A stretch of 64,000 nt of DNA from Nyssa sinensis (Eukaryota; Streptophyta; Magnoliopsida; Cornales; Nyssaceae), in assembly GCA_008638375.1 (NCBI GenBank), contig CM018031.1:7465062-7529061 (forward strand). The letters are read 5' to 3'. The notes under the pieces were generated by a model. That model had not been told where the DNA came from and did no database searches. It worked only from the letters and a program-made list of their open reading frames with translations. The first letter of the stretch is position 1. Every line of letters starts with the position of its first letter. The translations under genes and the position numbers were made by a program. Below are positions 1-20,200 of this stretch, piece by piece.

Positions 1-86
1 GAGGCTTGACATCAAAACTTGCAAAACCAATTTTAACAAGGATATAAGATTTAGACTTGGGAGGCTTGGCATCATAACTTGCAAAA
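1..86 (+). repeat. Two-copy tandem repeat, 60-bp period
   Basis: A segment starting GAGGCTTG at position 1 recurs at 61 with a few substitutions; the match runs for about 26 bases. The repeat continues out of the left edge, so the real copy number is unknown. Confidence 0.6.
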
Positions 87-439
87 CAGGTTGAATATGT
101 GTGTGTCTATATATATATATATATGTATATATATTTGTCGTGAACCGTGAACCAGAACCAGAACCCAATGGGTTCATTTTGTTACTTCTTGTGCATGTAA
201 GAATGGTTGCAGGATTGAGATTCAATGTTAATGAAGCATGGGGTTTTGCTTACTAGTTTGATAGGGTTGGGCATCTTTGGCACTGTGATTTGAAAACTTT
301 TATTTGGGTTTCTTTTGATAATTGTTCGAAGAAATGCTTGAATCGAATGAGAATCAAAATCTAATGAAATTTTGTTTTTAATCTCTTTAGAAGAAGCAGT
401 CGAATTTAATACAGATTAATTAAGCTGTATAAGAGAGCT

Positions 440-660
440 ATAATGGTGGCCAAAGAGTTGAGAAAGAAGAAACAGAGAAAAAATAAAACAAGAGAACGGG
501 GTTGTTGGACCGCCCAGAGAGAGAGAGGGAGAAGATAAAGAAGAAAAGAGAGAGGGGTGGGCGCTGGAGCTGGAGCTGGATCTGGATCGCGCCAGAGGGA
601 GAAGAGAGAGGAGAAAGAAAGAAGAAAAGAGAGAGAAAGGGGATGTGATTTGCTTGTTGT
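440..660 (+). other. GA-rich polypurine block
   Basis: About 200 bases are almost purely A and G on the plus strand, with an internal GGAGCT repeat near 564-580. Such composition is common in plant 5' leaders, and a CAG followed by GTGAATC just downstream (about 695-705) could act as a splice donor. It could be an alternative untranslated first exon or simply low-complexity intron DNA; no coding signal is present. Confidence 0.35.
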
Positions 661-869
661 CCTTGTCACTTTCTTATTGATAATCAAACAGAGCTCAGGT
701 GAATCAAGTTTTGAATTTTGACAAATGCAAGCTTAAAACTAGAGTGGATCTGTTAAGGTCTATTGCAGAGAGAGATTATGAAGATCTCACCTAGAGAGAA
801 AAAAATTAAAAATAAAGAACATAAAAATTAAAATTTAAGGACAATAGAGTCATTTAATTCTATTCACTA

Positions 870-985
870 ACGGTGCTAAGAGACAAACTCTGACAGGGTA
901 GGTCAGTGTAATTTCTAAAAGTTCAAGGTTCTGTGTGTATGTGTAATATCAACAAACCTCAGAGAGATCAATGTAATTTATCCAA
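870..985 (-). repeat. Half-copy of MITE family 1
   Basis: The text reading GGTCAGTGTAATTT and, further on, CTCAGAGAGATCAATGTAAT matches one arm of the long-inverted-repeat elements at 61003-61487, 62606-63071 and 49012-49530. Only one arm can be seen here, so it is a degraded or partial copy inside the kinesin intron. Confidence 0.4.
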
Positions 986-1414
986 ATTTTATGTAATGCA
1001 ATTATAACTGATCCTAATGATTATATATTACATAGAATATCATTTATGGGAATTTATTTTCTTATGTTTGTTGACAAATGAGTAATTTTTTTTCCTGTTT
1101 TCCCTTCTCTCTGGCTGCTTGTTGGAGTATTATACTTTACGTAGACACTAATAATGTTCATATCAATGCAGATGGATATGGTAATAATCCGATAGATTCT
1201 TCTGTCTGGGCCCTGGAGCCTGATGATGCAATTGATTTTGTCTTATATTGAAAGCTACAGATTTTTTTTAGGGGGTGCATGCGCGTGCATGTGTTGAGGG
1301 GGTGAGGGTGGGGAGTGGTGTACTTGTGGGTAGAGGGAGGACATTTACAGTTGCTTCCTATATATTTTATTCTTTCCTTTGTTAACATATAGCTGTTTTG
1401 ATTTCCTTTTTCAG

Positions 1415-9385
<7,971 letters not shown>

Positions 9386-11221
9386 GGCAGTACTTTGCCC
9401 CTCTAATGCCACAAACGGCACCATTTCCTGTCTTGTAATCACTTCTCTCTTGCTCCTCTTACCAACATTTTTTTGTCCCTGAAGGATTTTGTTCCTCTAA
9501 TGTGTACATGATTCCTCTACTTATCAATTTTATAATATGTATATATACATATATGTATATGATTCCTCTGCTTTGGAGTAAATATCTGAATTCCTGGTGC
9601 AGTTTCAAAGCAGGAAGCCATGTTTGGGTCATTTTAAGGAGGAACCAAGGCACTCCAGAGCCGAACTGTATCTGAGGCAAGCACTGTGGTTCACATCCGG
9701 CCTCTGGCTTAGACTATCTGTGGCAATGTTTCTTGTATGTTGTTGGTGATGATTGTATAATCAAATGTGTTGTTTCAGATGAGTCTGTATGTGTTCTTTG
9801 CAAAGTTTCAGCAGGTTTGTGGACTTTGGCTGTTTGGTGGATTCTGGAATTCTTCAGTTTCAAGAAGCCTTTTCTTTTAGGATAAGTGAAATAGATACCC
9901 ATAATGATTTCTGTGTACTCTTTCATATTTCATATGTACAAGAATTGACATTTGTTTCTATAATGGAAGTGTCTCCTCTCCTTACTTTATATTTTACTCC
10001 ATTTGAATTTACGCGGGTAAAGCTTTAGATGGTGTAAAAGGGGAAAAAAAAAAAGAGGAGTTATTATTTTGTTTGTTTAGTTTGAAATTTTGGATATTCA
10101 AAAAATATATATAAAATATTTCGAAAACAAAAATTTCGGATGCAGGTTTAAAAGTTGTTTTCCTCTTTTGAAGAAAAAAGCTGCAAAAGGGCCTCGACAT
10201 AGGATAACTCTAATAATATCTCTCAATTACCAAAATTTACTATGAAAATCTTTCAAATAGTTATAAAAGACATTGTTCAGACTAGTTCTTAAATTAAAAA
10301 CACAGAAAAAATTGGAACGAAAGAATTTTTTTTATCATTTAATTTATTTTTTATTTTTTAAAAATCTTCTAAAATTTAAATTTTTTTGATAAAAGAATGG
10401 TGAGGAAGTGAGCTTTCACTACCAAATCCCATTCTTTCAATTCAGCTGGTATAGAAATTAATACTCCATCCAATTCAAAAACCCTAACTCTTTCTTGTAA
10501 TGTTCTAAATTATAAGACCAGTTTAAAAAGTCTACGTTCAAGTTACTATATGCATTTTGCCTCAATTTTATGTAACAGATGAATTCATACTATTTGCATA
10601 AACATTTCATTTCTTTCTTTTCTCTCCTCTATCTTTGATAACTCATGGTACCATTTCCTTTCCCTCCTACAAAAGTGTTGCCATAGATCCATATGTGCTG
10701 TGCAAAACAGAACTCTTCAAGAAATGTCTTCGAGACTTGTCTCTCCCATTTTCTCATAAAATGAAGGAAAAAAATGCTTACCAATACAAACTTTAAAATG
10801 ACACTAAAATGGTTAAAATAAGAGATGATTTTAATCTCCATACATATGGGAGCCAAAAAATAATGTTGTAGAGAAAATTGATTTGACATAAAGAACTGAA
10901 CACTTCCAAATTCAAACCTGCAAAAAGATCAATTTCACAACTCATGGCTGGAATGGATAAACAAGTTGCCAAGCCTCCCTTGTACACTATATGTTACGCC
11001 TTCCTTACCTGTGTTACATGGACAGAATCTTGACCACCTTACCCGGCAAATCAAGAACCCCAACCAGAATTCCCACGTGGCCATCACTTCAAGAGCTTGA
11101 TTAAAGTGAAGCCGTCTGCTCAATAAACAAAGGACACACCAACCTCATCATCATCCATCCACCGATGCAGATCCATTCTCCACCAGCGAATTACAAAATA
11201 GGCATAAATAAGTTTACATCA
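9386..11221. other. Intergenic gap between convergent kinesin and ESD4-like genes
   Basis: This 1.8-kb region follows the kinesin stop codon and lies beyond the stop of the minus-strand protease, so it should contain both 3' UTRs. It is AT-rich, with a TA run near 9533-9560. I could not place polyadenylation sites. Open frames on both strands here have no recognisable domain. Confidence 0.6.
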
Positions 11222-14200
11222 TCACTCAGCTTTCAATCTTAATATCTCCTTGGCAGTCCTCAGCCTAAAATATGGCATGTGTTCCTACAATGAAATAAGA
11301 AAGCACAGATAAGAGTTACATTAGAGACAAACAGATTTTACACAGCATTCCAAGCATGAACAGCACACCAGTTCATTGGATTTTGATGGTACATTTTATT
11401 AAGGTTGAGTTTGGATACCCATAAAAATTGATTTTGGCTCAATTACCTGATCCAAAAAAGTTGAGGCAAAGGCTTTATTTAATTGCCAAATTTTGCAGTG
11501 GTCCAGATTGAAACAAAAAACTCCAATAAGTATAATATTCAAACTTTCACAGACATCCAACCCAAGTGTTAAAAATTCAAATTGACAGGAAAGAATAACA
11601 CTTGTATTTTTTCCATAGTTCTAATGAGGCTCTTCTATCAGCACTAGGTCATCTCAAGCATTCAATAGTCAATTAAACTCAACAAGCCTTAATCCCATCT
11701 AGTTGGGTCAGCTACAAGAATCCCTCTTCTCCAATCGGCCGTGTGTAAAAATCCTATCAGTTTAAATTCAAGTCAATCATGTGTTTTTCACAGCCTCAAC
11801 CCACGTTATTTTTAACCTTGCTCATCCTTTTGGCACCTTTTTACCTGGATCAAATTACTATTCCGCATTAGTCAATCTATTTTGTATACATATGGTCAAA
11901 CCATATCAAAAACCTATTCCTTATTTTATTTTCAACTGCCCCTCCAACTTCCATGGATGCTTTACTTTCTCTTTCTATCTTTTCTTCTAACACCACTCAT
12001 CCATCTCAATATCCCCACTAATATCCACACTCAAGATTTAAACTCCAAGAGAAATTAAATTTCCTTGTTAAACGTTTTGGAAGTAAATCTTGGGCTTTCT
12101 TTTTCCCTCTTTATCGTAATATTCTTGAAGTTCTTGATGCATTTGGATTGGTCTAGGTTTTGTTAGAATCTTCTTATCATTGAAATCTTTTTCATATGGT
12201 AGTGTGACGATATGTTTTTTCCAAAGCTAGAATGCATTTGGTAAATTAGAGGAAGCTTTATTTCTAATTGACATAGAAAGCTGGCTATGTGTTCTTGAAA
12301 TTTTGGATTTTGTAATTTTTCTCAATTTTCCTATATTGAAGCGGAGGTGTTTTACCTTTATTTATGCATGGTTAATTGTTTGTGTAGAAATTAATTTTTT
12401 TTTAATTATTGATATCTTTAAGTTGAATATCCCATTTTAGCAACAGTTATTATTTGAACATGGTTTTTATTGCCCAACATTTTTTGTTATAGTTGCCTTA
12501 TAGAACTTTCTCTTCAACTAGGCATGGACTTAGTGACCAGACAACATTCCAAAAGTACTTCATACATCCATCCCCTCTAATTCTATGACCAACATTGTTC
12601 TCAATTTCCCTTGTATCAAACCAAAATATCAAAAATGGTCGCTTCTAACATTAGGTCATTTCAAGAATTCTACAATTTACCTAATTTTCTTCTTCTATCT
12701 TCTCATTTTGCTAATTATAATCCTAACATATGATGAAATTGTGTTCACAAGAAAATGAAAATGAAAATCAAATTTAAATATTTTCATTTTAACATGGTTT
12801 ACTATACATGGCTCCATACTGGTCCTAAAAGATAGTAATAATCAACGAAACTGCCTAAATATTTTCGCTCTAAAGAACACTACTGTAACAGTAACATGCA
12901 TGGCATTTACATATAAGATGGTATGTCAGACAACAATGTTTTGGAATTCACAGATGAACAACAATGTTTCTAAATCACTGCTTGGGACCTGCATGCTAGA
13001 CAGTTTAGTAAACACACCATCAGCATGAAGCCAAATTGAGACTGAGAGAACATTGAACACAAAAGAAAAGAAGCAAGCAAATGAATGGAAAAAATTGCCA
13101 GCATACTTCCTGTAACTTACCTGGTTGAAACAAAGTCTTAAACCTCTGCTATAAAAGTCAGCATATTTGATCATGAACACGCCACAGTCAAACCTGTTTA
13201 GAAACAAAATTTCAGCCATGCATACTAATCAGTAGAAAGGAACCCATACTAATAGCATGAAAAATGAGCTGTTAAGCACCAAAGGAAAAGCTCAAAATTC
13301 AGATTTTTATTTTCCATTTAGTGAATAACAAATTTTCACTTCATCCACATCCTAGGTAGTGGAAGTATGAAGATGAAATGACTAAGGGAATAATATGACC
13401 AAAAGAAATGGCAACACTATGTAAATACAAACATAATTAAATCTTTTGATGAAAAGGAGACCATATAGAAAATGACAACAGAAAATTTTCAGATACAATT
13501 GCCGTGTGATTGAAAAAATTGAAGGAAGAAAGAAAGAAAAGAAAAGAAAGATATATATATATATATATTTTGGTAAGTGAAAAGAAAAGAAATATATATG
13601 ATACAAAATATAGTTTCTTCTTCTTTTCTATTTCCCCCCTCTTTTTTTGTTTTGACCAGTGAAATGTAATATGGCATTTGGACATGTTGAACAGGTTCAT
13701 TGTGCTTCTAGTATCACATAAATTGAGTCCACTGTGTTTTCATTTGGTATCCATACAAGCCTACTCGTCTTTTACACACTTTATATGAAAATAAGGTCAC
13801 TCTAGGTTATAACAATTGGCACAGTAATGTCTCCATAGAACATCACCTCCATGTGGGAACATGAATACAGAATAGATTGATTTATTTTCTGTTCCCTTCT
13901 CGACATTCAAGAATCCTATGAAAATTTTGTTCTTCCAAGTTTATGAACTTTCTCCAAAAACCACATTCAAGTTTAAATGTAATCCAGATAGATGAAAGAA
14001 TAATTTATAAAAGCACAAAATGAACATTTAAGCTGTACAACCAATTGAAAAAAAAAAGGAGACAGCTAATATGGTAATCTAGTATGGCAACAAAGTGAAT
14101 GACTAAGCTAGTGAGAAGTGACTACAAGGCACTAAAAGGCCAAGGGGAAGCAAAAATTCAATGCAAGTCTAAAGATAAGGGAAAGAAAACACATGATGAC

Positions 14201-17200
14201 CTATAGATTCACAGGAATTAGGGCCATAGTGAATGCGAGAAAAGGCAAAGAGAAAAAAAAAAAAAGATAGCGTACAATTTGATAGGAGCTCCGACCAAAG
14301 AGCAGAACGGCAAGAGAGGATTGTGAGGGTAAATCCAAAATATTTGGCACAAGGCTTCTTTCCTATCGGGCTTCACACACACGTGCGAGGGAACTTTACA
14401 CAGAACTTCTCATAAACTTTTGAAATATTATTCCAACAGTGATGGATTAAGTTCCTTTTCCTTCAATACTCGATATAATTTGAAGTTCAGTGACATTTCA
14501 ACAAAATAATTTCTTTTTTGACAAATTCTCAGGCAAAAAGCTGTATTCACCTGGGGTGTAAATGAACCCAGAGTAGCTAGTTGCTTGAGCACATTCCAGT
14601 AGAGCTTGGTTGGTGCTCGAACTTGGTTTGAGCTTTGTTGGATTTTGACTGGTTCTGTTTGAGCTTGGTTTGATCAAAGATCAAGCTCAGCCGGCTCGAT
14701 AAGTAGCCGCTTGTGTCTTCACACAAGGTTTTTGCAGTCATTAACGAAACAATGCAAAGACCTTCAGTGCAAGTAGAACCACAAAGCAAGGATATTTTTC
14801 ATCCAGGTGCAAATCCTACATCATTTAATTAAAAGGTGGCCATTTGAGATGCCACATCAAGAGCACTGCTGCAGCTTTAACAAAATTCACAGTATTATAT
14901 TTTTATGAACTTATTAACCTGTCATGAAAGGGAAGACACGTGTACTTTTATGAATAAAACATGCAATTGGTGGGTGACTTTGCTAAGTAACCATAAGAGA
15001 GGAATGCTTTTTCTGAACATGAAAGGAAGCAATTAGTAATACTTTGACTGATGTTCTGCATATCTCACATCTTGTACGCTTGCAAGCCTAGCCGATCAAG
15101 TACATGGTTGCTCAAGCTCAACTCATTCACTAAGCAAGCTGAACACTCGAGCTTGATATCTGCTTGTTTGTTAGAACAAAAAGCTTGAAAGCACTTTATA
15201 GGAGCCAAACATGAGCCAATTCCAAGGTGTTCTGTCTATTTTTGAGCCAAACAGTTGCAAGCCTACTTCATGCTTAAAGACGGAAAAATGATCAACTCAT
15301 GCACAGTTATTTCTTGTCCCTTTTCTTTATTATGAAATGTATGCTTTTTGGAAAATAAATTCAACTTATCTTACAACAAATTTTCTCCTCCAGACACCAT
15401 ATGTTTACTTAGAAATCTACACAAATATGTTTCACACACAAAAAAAAAGATGTATTCAGCAAGAAGAAACTTGAAAAGCATACACACCCATTTTCCTGTT
15501 CAGGAAGGTCCTCAACATATTCTTGCTCCCAAGAACTAACGTCGATGTCTTCCCCACTCTTGTCCTTCACCTCATCCACAAAGTATCTAGCCTGGCATAT
15601 CAATAACAATCATTATGAGAATGAGTCATTCAGCAGCTACAAATTCATTCAGAATTGATGTACTTGGGCAAGGGAAAACAAAAGAGGGGGGAGGAGGGGC
15701 GGGGGACATCTTTATCAGGAGGCGAACTAGTTGGTGCACTAATCATATGACCACAGCATATTTCAACAGGTAGATTATACCTGCCTGCCGCCAAAACAAT
15801 TTTTGAATTACTCAATCTGAAAGTATCGAAGTACAATAAAAGTAAACACTTCCCGTGAAAAGTGAGGTTATGACTTATAATACAGATCTCACATTCTTTG
15901 TTATTGATCCATGCTCACAAATATAACATGTGATCAGAATCTGTAGATACCCTCAGCTAAATTTCCAAACTTAACAGTTCTATTTTTTGAATTACTCAAT
16001 CTGAAAGTATCGAAGTACAATAAAAGTAAACACTTCCCATGAAAAGTGACGTTATGACTTATAATACAGATCTCACATTCTTAGCTATTGATCCATTCTC
16101 ACAAATATAACATGTGATCAGAATCTGTAGATACCCTCGGCTAAATTTCCAAACTTAACAGTTCTATTTTTTTTGGTGACTGGGAAAGGAAATAAACAAG
16201 AAAAGAAAAGAAATGAACCACAGCGGAACTAAAGCCCCCTTGCAAAGGCCACTGACATGACGTTCGCCTTGATCATCCTAATTATCACACTTGGAGGTTC
16301 CTCCAACACTGTCAGCTTATCTTGTTGCACTTGTCCCAGCTTTGCCAAGTAGTCAGCAGTCTGGTTGCCTTCACGGTAATTATGAGTGAACACACAATTG
16401 GCAAACCTCTTTGCATAGTACCTGAAATTAACAGTTCTTTATGGTCTACCATTTTTCTTAGATTTTGTATGCAACTCCTATATCCATGTATGTGCAGCTT
16501 CTGGAGACTGTTCCAAAAGCACCAGTTTTTTTCTGATAGGTAAATCTCTCTCACACACACACTTTTGCCCCTTACGTGACTTAAACCCTCAACCTCCCAT
16601 ATGGAGAGGTAGAGGAGGTACAAACCAAGCTAGAGCTTGTTCGTAAAAGCTCCAGTGCCTTTGAAAATGGCCTTTTTTATTAGACCCACCGTTTTAACAA
16701 AGGTCTTGATAGAAGATCATTAGGTGACATCATTTCTTTCTTTCTTTTTTTATTTTCTTTCTATTTTCCTCATTTTGGTGGGTAGATAAGTGGAAAAATA
16801 TAACTGCTAGACACACAAACAAACAACAAAAAAAACTGTGTTAAGCTTAACAAATCCAAAATTTTGAACCAGTGCAATGCCTATAGGGAAAACAGGCACA
16901 AAAATTAGTAGGCCCTATATTGATGACACTGTACATAAGAATTTCCCTCTCTGAGAATGTGGACTGGCCCAAAGCCGAAGAATGCCAGCCCTTCAGAATT
17001 AGGGTACCACAATCTTCTATTACTGCTGACTCTATCTGAAAACTGAATCATCAGAATCAATTATTTGAATGACAACCTGCAATTCAAAATCTGAAATGAT
17101 TTGTCTAAGCTCTCCATCCCTAGAGAACAAAACAATATATGTAATTGCTTTGGTTCAGGAACATTACACTGAAACCGCCTCCCCCCAACCGAAAAAAAAA

Positions 17201-20200
17201 TTCCCTACAGCAAAGCCCCAAGGTTGCTCCTAAGCAAACATCCAATTCAGTTTGATCAAACTGATCTAAAGGAAGGCCCAGGCAATGAGTCTTAGATGTG
17301 GATGAAGGCCCTTAGGTTAAATTATCCAAAATTCCTGAGTAAGTACAAAAGTGAAGGGAACAAGATTTGAGGGAAAGAAAAATGAGGTTCATAAGCCTCA
17401 TTTAACTTTATGCCAAAGATGCCAAATTGTAACACGAAAAATGAGCTTTCAAGGAAGAAAAAGATGGATAGGCCACCTTTGGATTGCAAAGATTAGTATA
17501 AAGCCAGCTAGTTAAGGGTTCAGTTGGGAAAAGTTGAAAGAAACTAGGTTGCATGAACTAGTGCCAGTTAACCAGAGCATATGGGCAGTCCCAAGGACAT
17601 CTGGAACATCCTAGCGAGAGAGACCTAGGACAGCCAACATGATTCCCAATACGGTCTAGATGATTTACGTTGTTGGTTTACATTATTTTATGTCGAACTT
17701 GCCAGATGAAGATCTAGGTGTGTAGGAGTCGTCCAGGAAATTCCATGTGGATGTGCCGTTACAACTTACAAGTCAATGGCCCGAACATTTGGCCCGACAA
17801 TCGGAGATTTACCTTTTATAATATAAATACCAAATTAACCAGTCCTGAACCAAACAAAAAAAAAATTAAAAAAAAAAACATAGACAGTCAGAAGGAAGTT
17901 GATCAACAACCCATCTTATTCAAATAACCATCAGGTCATAAAGTCACCATCCTGAGCCTGAAGACAGTCTTTGTCGCGTCAACATCACTGTCATTTTAAA
18001 TTCTTCTTTAAGCAAGTAGTGGGTCCAAAATATCCATTTGAATCCCTCACTGGTAAGCCATGCACCTATGCATTAAAAGGTCCTTCGCCTTCCTATAAAG
18101 AATGCTTCTCCAAACTTATACAGACTAGGAACTGTCAGCGGCTTTCCAAAGAGATGATATTTTTTGATTAGCCAATCTATAGCCTAACTTTGTTTGAATG
18201 GTTGATCCAAAGCCCAAGTAAATCTAAAACCAAGCCAATCTCCCTTTTCCCTAAACATGTAAAGGTCTAGGTATTATAACCTCTTATTCAAATACATGAC
18301 CCTCGATACAATAAAATTGGGTATCCATAAAGCAGGCTCCCTAGTTGAGAACCTGTCTCAATTGTTCCCACATTCCATAAAGGTGCATGGTGGGAGACCT
18401 AACAAGCTAAGACAAATATACGACAAATCCAAAAATTTAATTGGAAGAAAAATTTTGTTAGATTATTGGACAGAATCCCAGCTTAAGCAATTACAATCTT
18501 TTCCTAACCTAACTTGAGGGTCATTAGGCCTAATAACCCTTTATGGAAAATTGTGTGAATTAAGTCGTGGTGCGTCTAGGATTCCTACTTTAACAATTTC
18601 AGCAATAAAGACTCTTAGGAATTTATTACGTTTTCTCAATATTTTTTAATGTCGGCACAAAAAAAATGCGAGAAAAAAATTCAAATTATCACAAACTATA
18701 AATAGTATAACAAAAGAGCAAACCTTAATGATCCTAAAATGTCTCATATATTGTTACTCAATTTTTTTCCCTTAATGTATATACGTTAGACCACACATCA
18801 CAGTTTGTTATAGAAACATGCATATGGGCTTCTTGCCTCTTTTTTTTTTTTTTAAAGGAAAAGGGAGAAAGAAGACAATTCAGTCAGCCAAAACAAAAAG
18901 TGCAAATATTATAAATGCAGTTTCATAATAGACACCCACACACCCGAGAGTACAGTTTTGAATTCACTTGATGCATCTAGATATATGAAACTTCCGACCA
19001 GAAAAATCATGAGTAAAAAGCATACCAGTACATTCAGCACTTGGTTATCAATTCCTCTAAGTGAATCAAGATACTGGAACTTTTTATCCTTCTTATTTAT
19101 AACTGCTAAGCACCAATGTATTTCTTTGTGGATAGGGACGAATATCTGTGCATATTAGCAAAATAAATATAGAGATAAACACACTATCCAATGCAACAAA
19201 ACGAAATGGAAATCACTGAAACTGGTAAGGAGCACAAGTTTACCTTGTCACACTCAAGAAGACAATATCCCAACTTCCTTTGGCTAGTCCATCTTCTGAC
19301 AGATTTGAAATCGTAGCCACTTCTCCCGCCGACTAACTGTGCATTAGCATTCAGAAAATGGGGGGTTATCAACACTACAGAACTTGATTACCGACAAATT
19401 ATGACATGACTGAAAAAAATATAAGCAAGCAGAAACAATCAAATCCCTGTAGATTGCAGATAAATAAGAGTAACAAATAGAGAAAAGTTTTATTTTTGCT
19501 AGCAAAAATGCATTTAAATAATGAAAAATAGGCAATGAAATGCCCAATTCTTCACCGAATTGTGCAATAAGATTAACTAGCAAAACAATTGACTGATGTG
19601 CAAGGAGCCAAGGCAGTTAACATGAAAGATCAAGGCCTATTTACAATGACTCCCAATTAGTAAAAATGGTTATGTTTGGTTTGGATTTTTCAAACTATTT
19701 TGATTATTAAATAAATATATTCTCCTTGTGCAAATGGGTACCCCCTTTTCGGTGCTTTTCATTGAAATACCTTTACTTATAAAGAATTATTAAACATATA
19801 ATTATTATATAATTGTTTGAGATCTAAATAATTTGGTAAAATAGCATGTTTGGTTAATATATATAAAAAAAGTAGTCTCCTTTTAGATTTCAAATTATTA
19901 TTACTTAAAAATTGATTTAATCACTTTTACTATTTTTATTTTAATAAATAACATAGATTGGTATAACGGGATTTTAATGTATCCAAATTAAAAAAATAAA
20001 ATAAAATTTGAACACTTTTTTCGCATGTTCGAGAGTGTTGGTGTCCGACACGGACATGTGAACCAAAATAGAGTGTCCTTGTTTCATAGCTAATAATATT
20101 TATGGCTTGTACTTCTACAATGTTTATGAGAAAAAAGAAAGAAAGAACAAGATAAAGAAAGAAGAAAAAGGAAAGAAGCGAGAAAGGAAGGGCAAAAAAA

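Larger units (their letters stand above)
1..1414 (+). other. Intron of the kinesin-13 gene (5' part outside window)
   Basis: The first recognisable kinesin exon opens at 1415 after a CAG acceptor, and no match to the expected N-terminal kinesin-13A residues is visible before it, so this stretch is read as intron. It holds a short tandem repeat at its left edge, an AT dinucleotide run near 107-135, a GA-rich block near 440-660 and a half-copy of a MITE family near 870-985. An open frame on the minus strand inside the GA-rich block is low-complexity and not a gene. Confidence 0.6.

Noticed and set aside
406..687. 93-codon minus-strand open frame rich in Ser, Leu and Pro
   Set aside because: It is the antisense of a GA-rich low-complexity block; no domain, no splice or start context.
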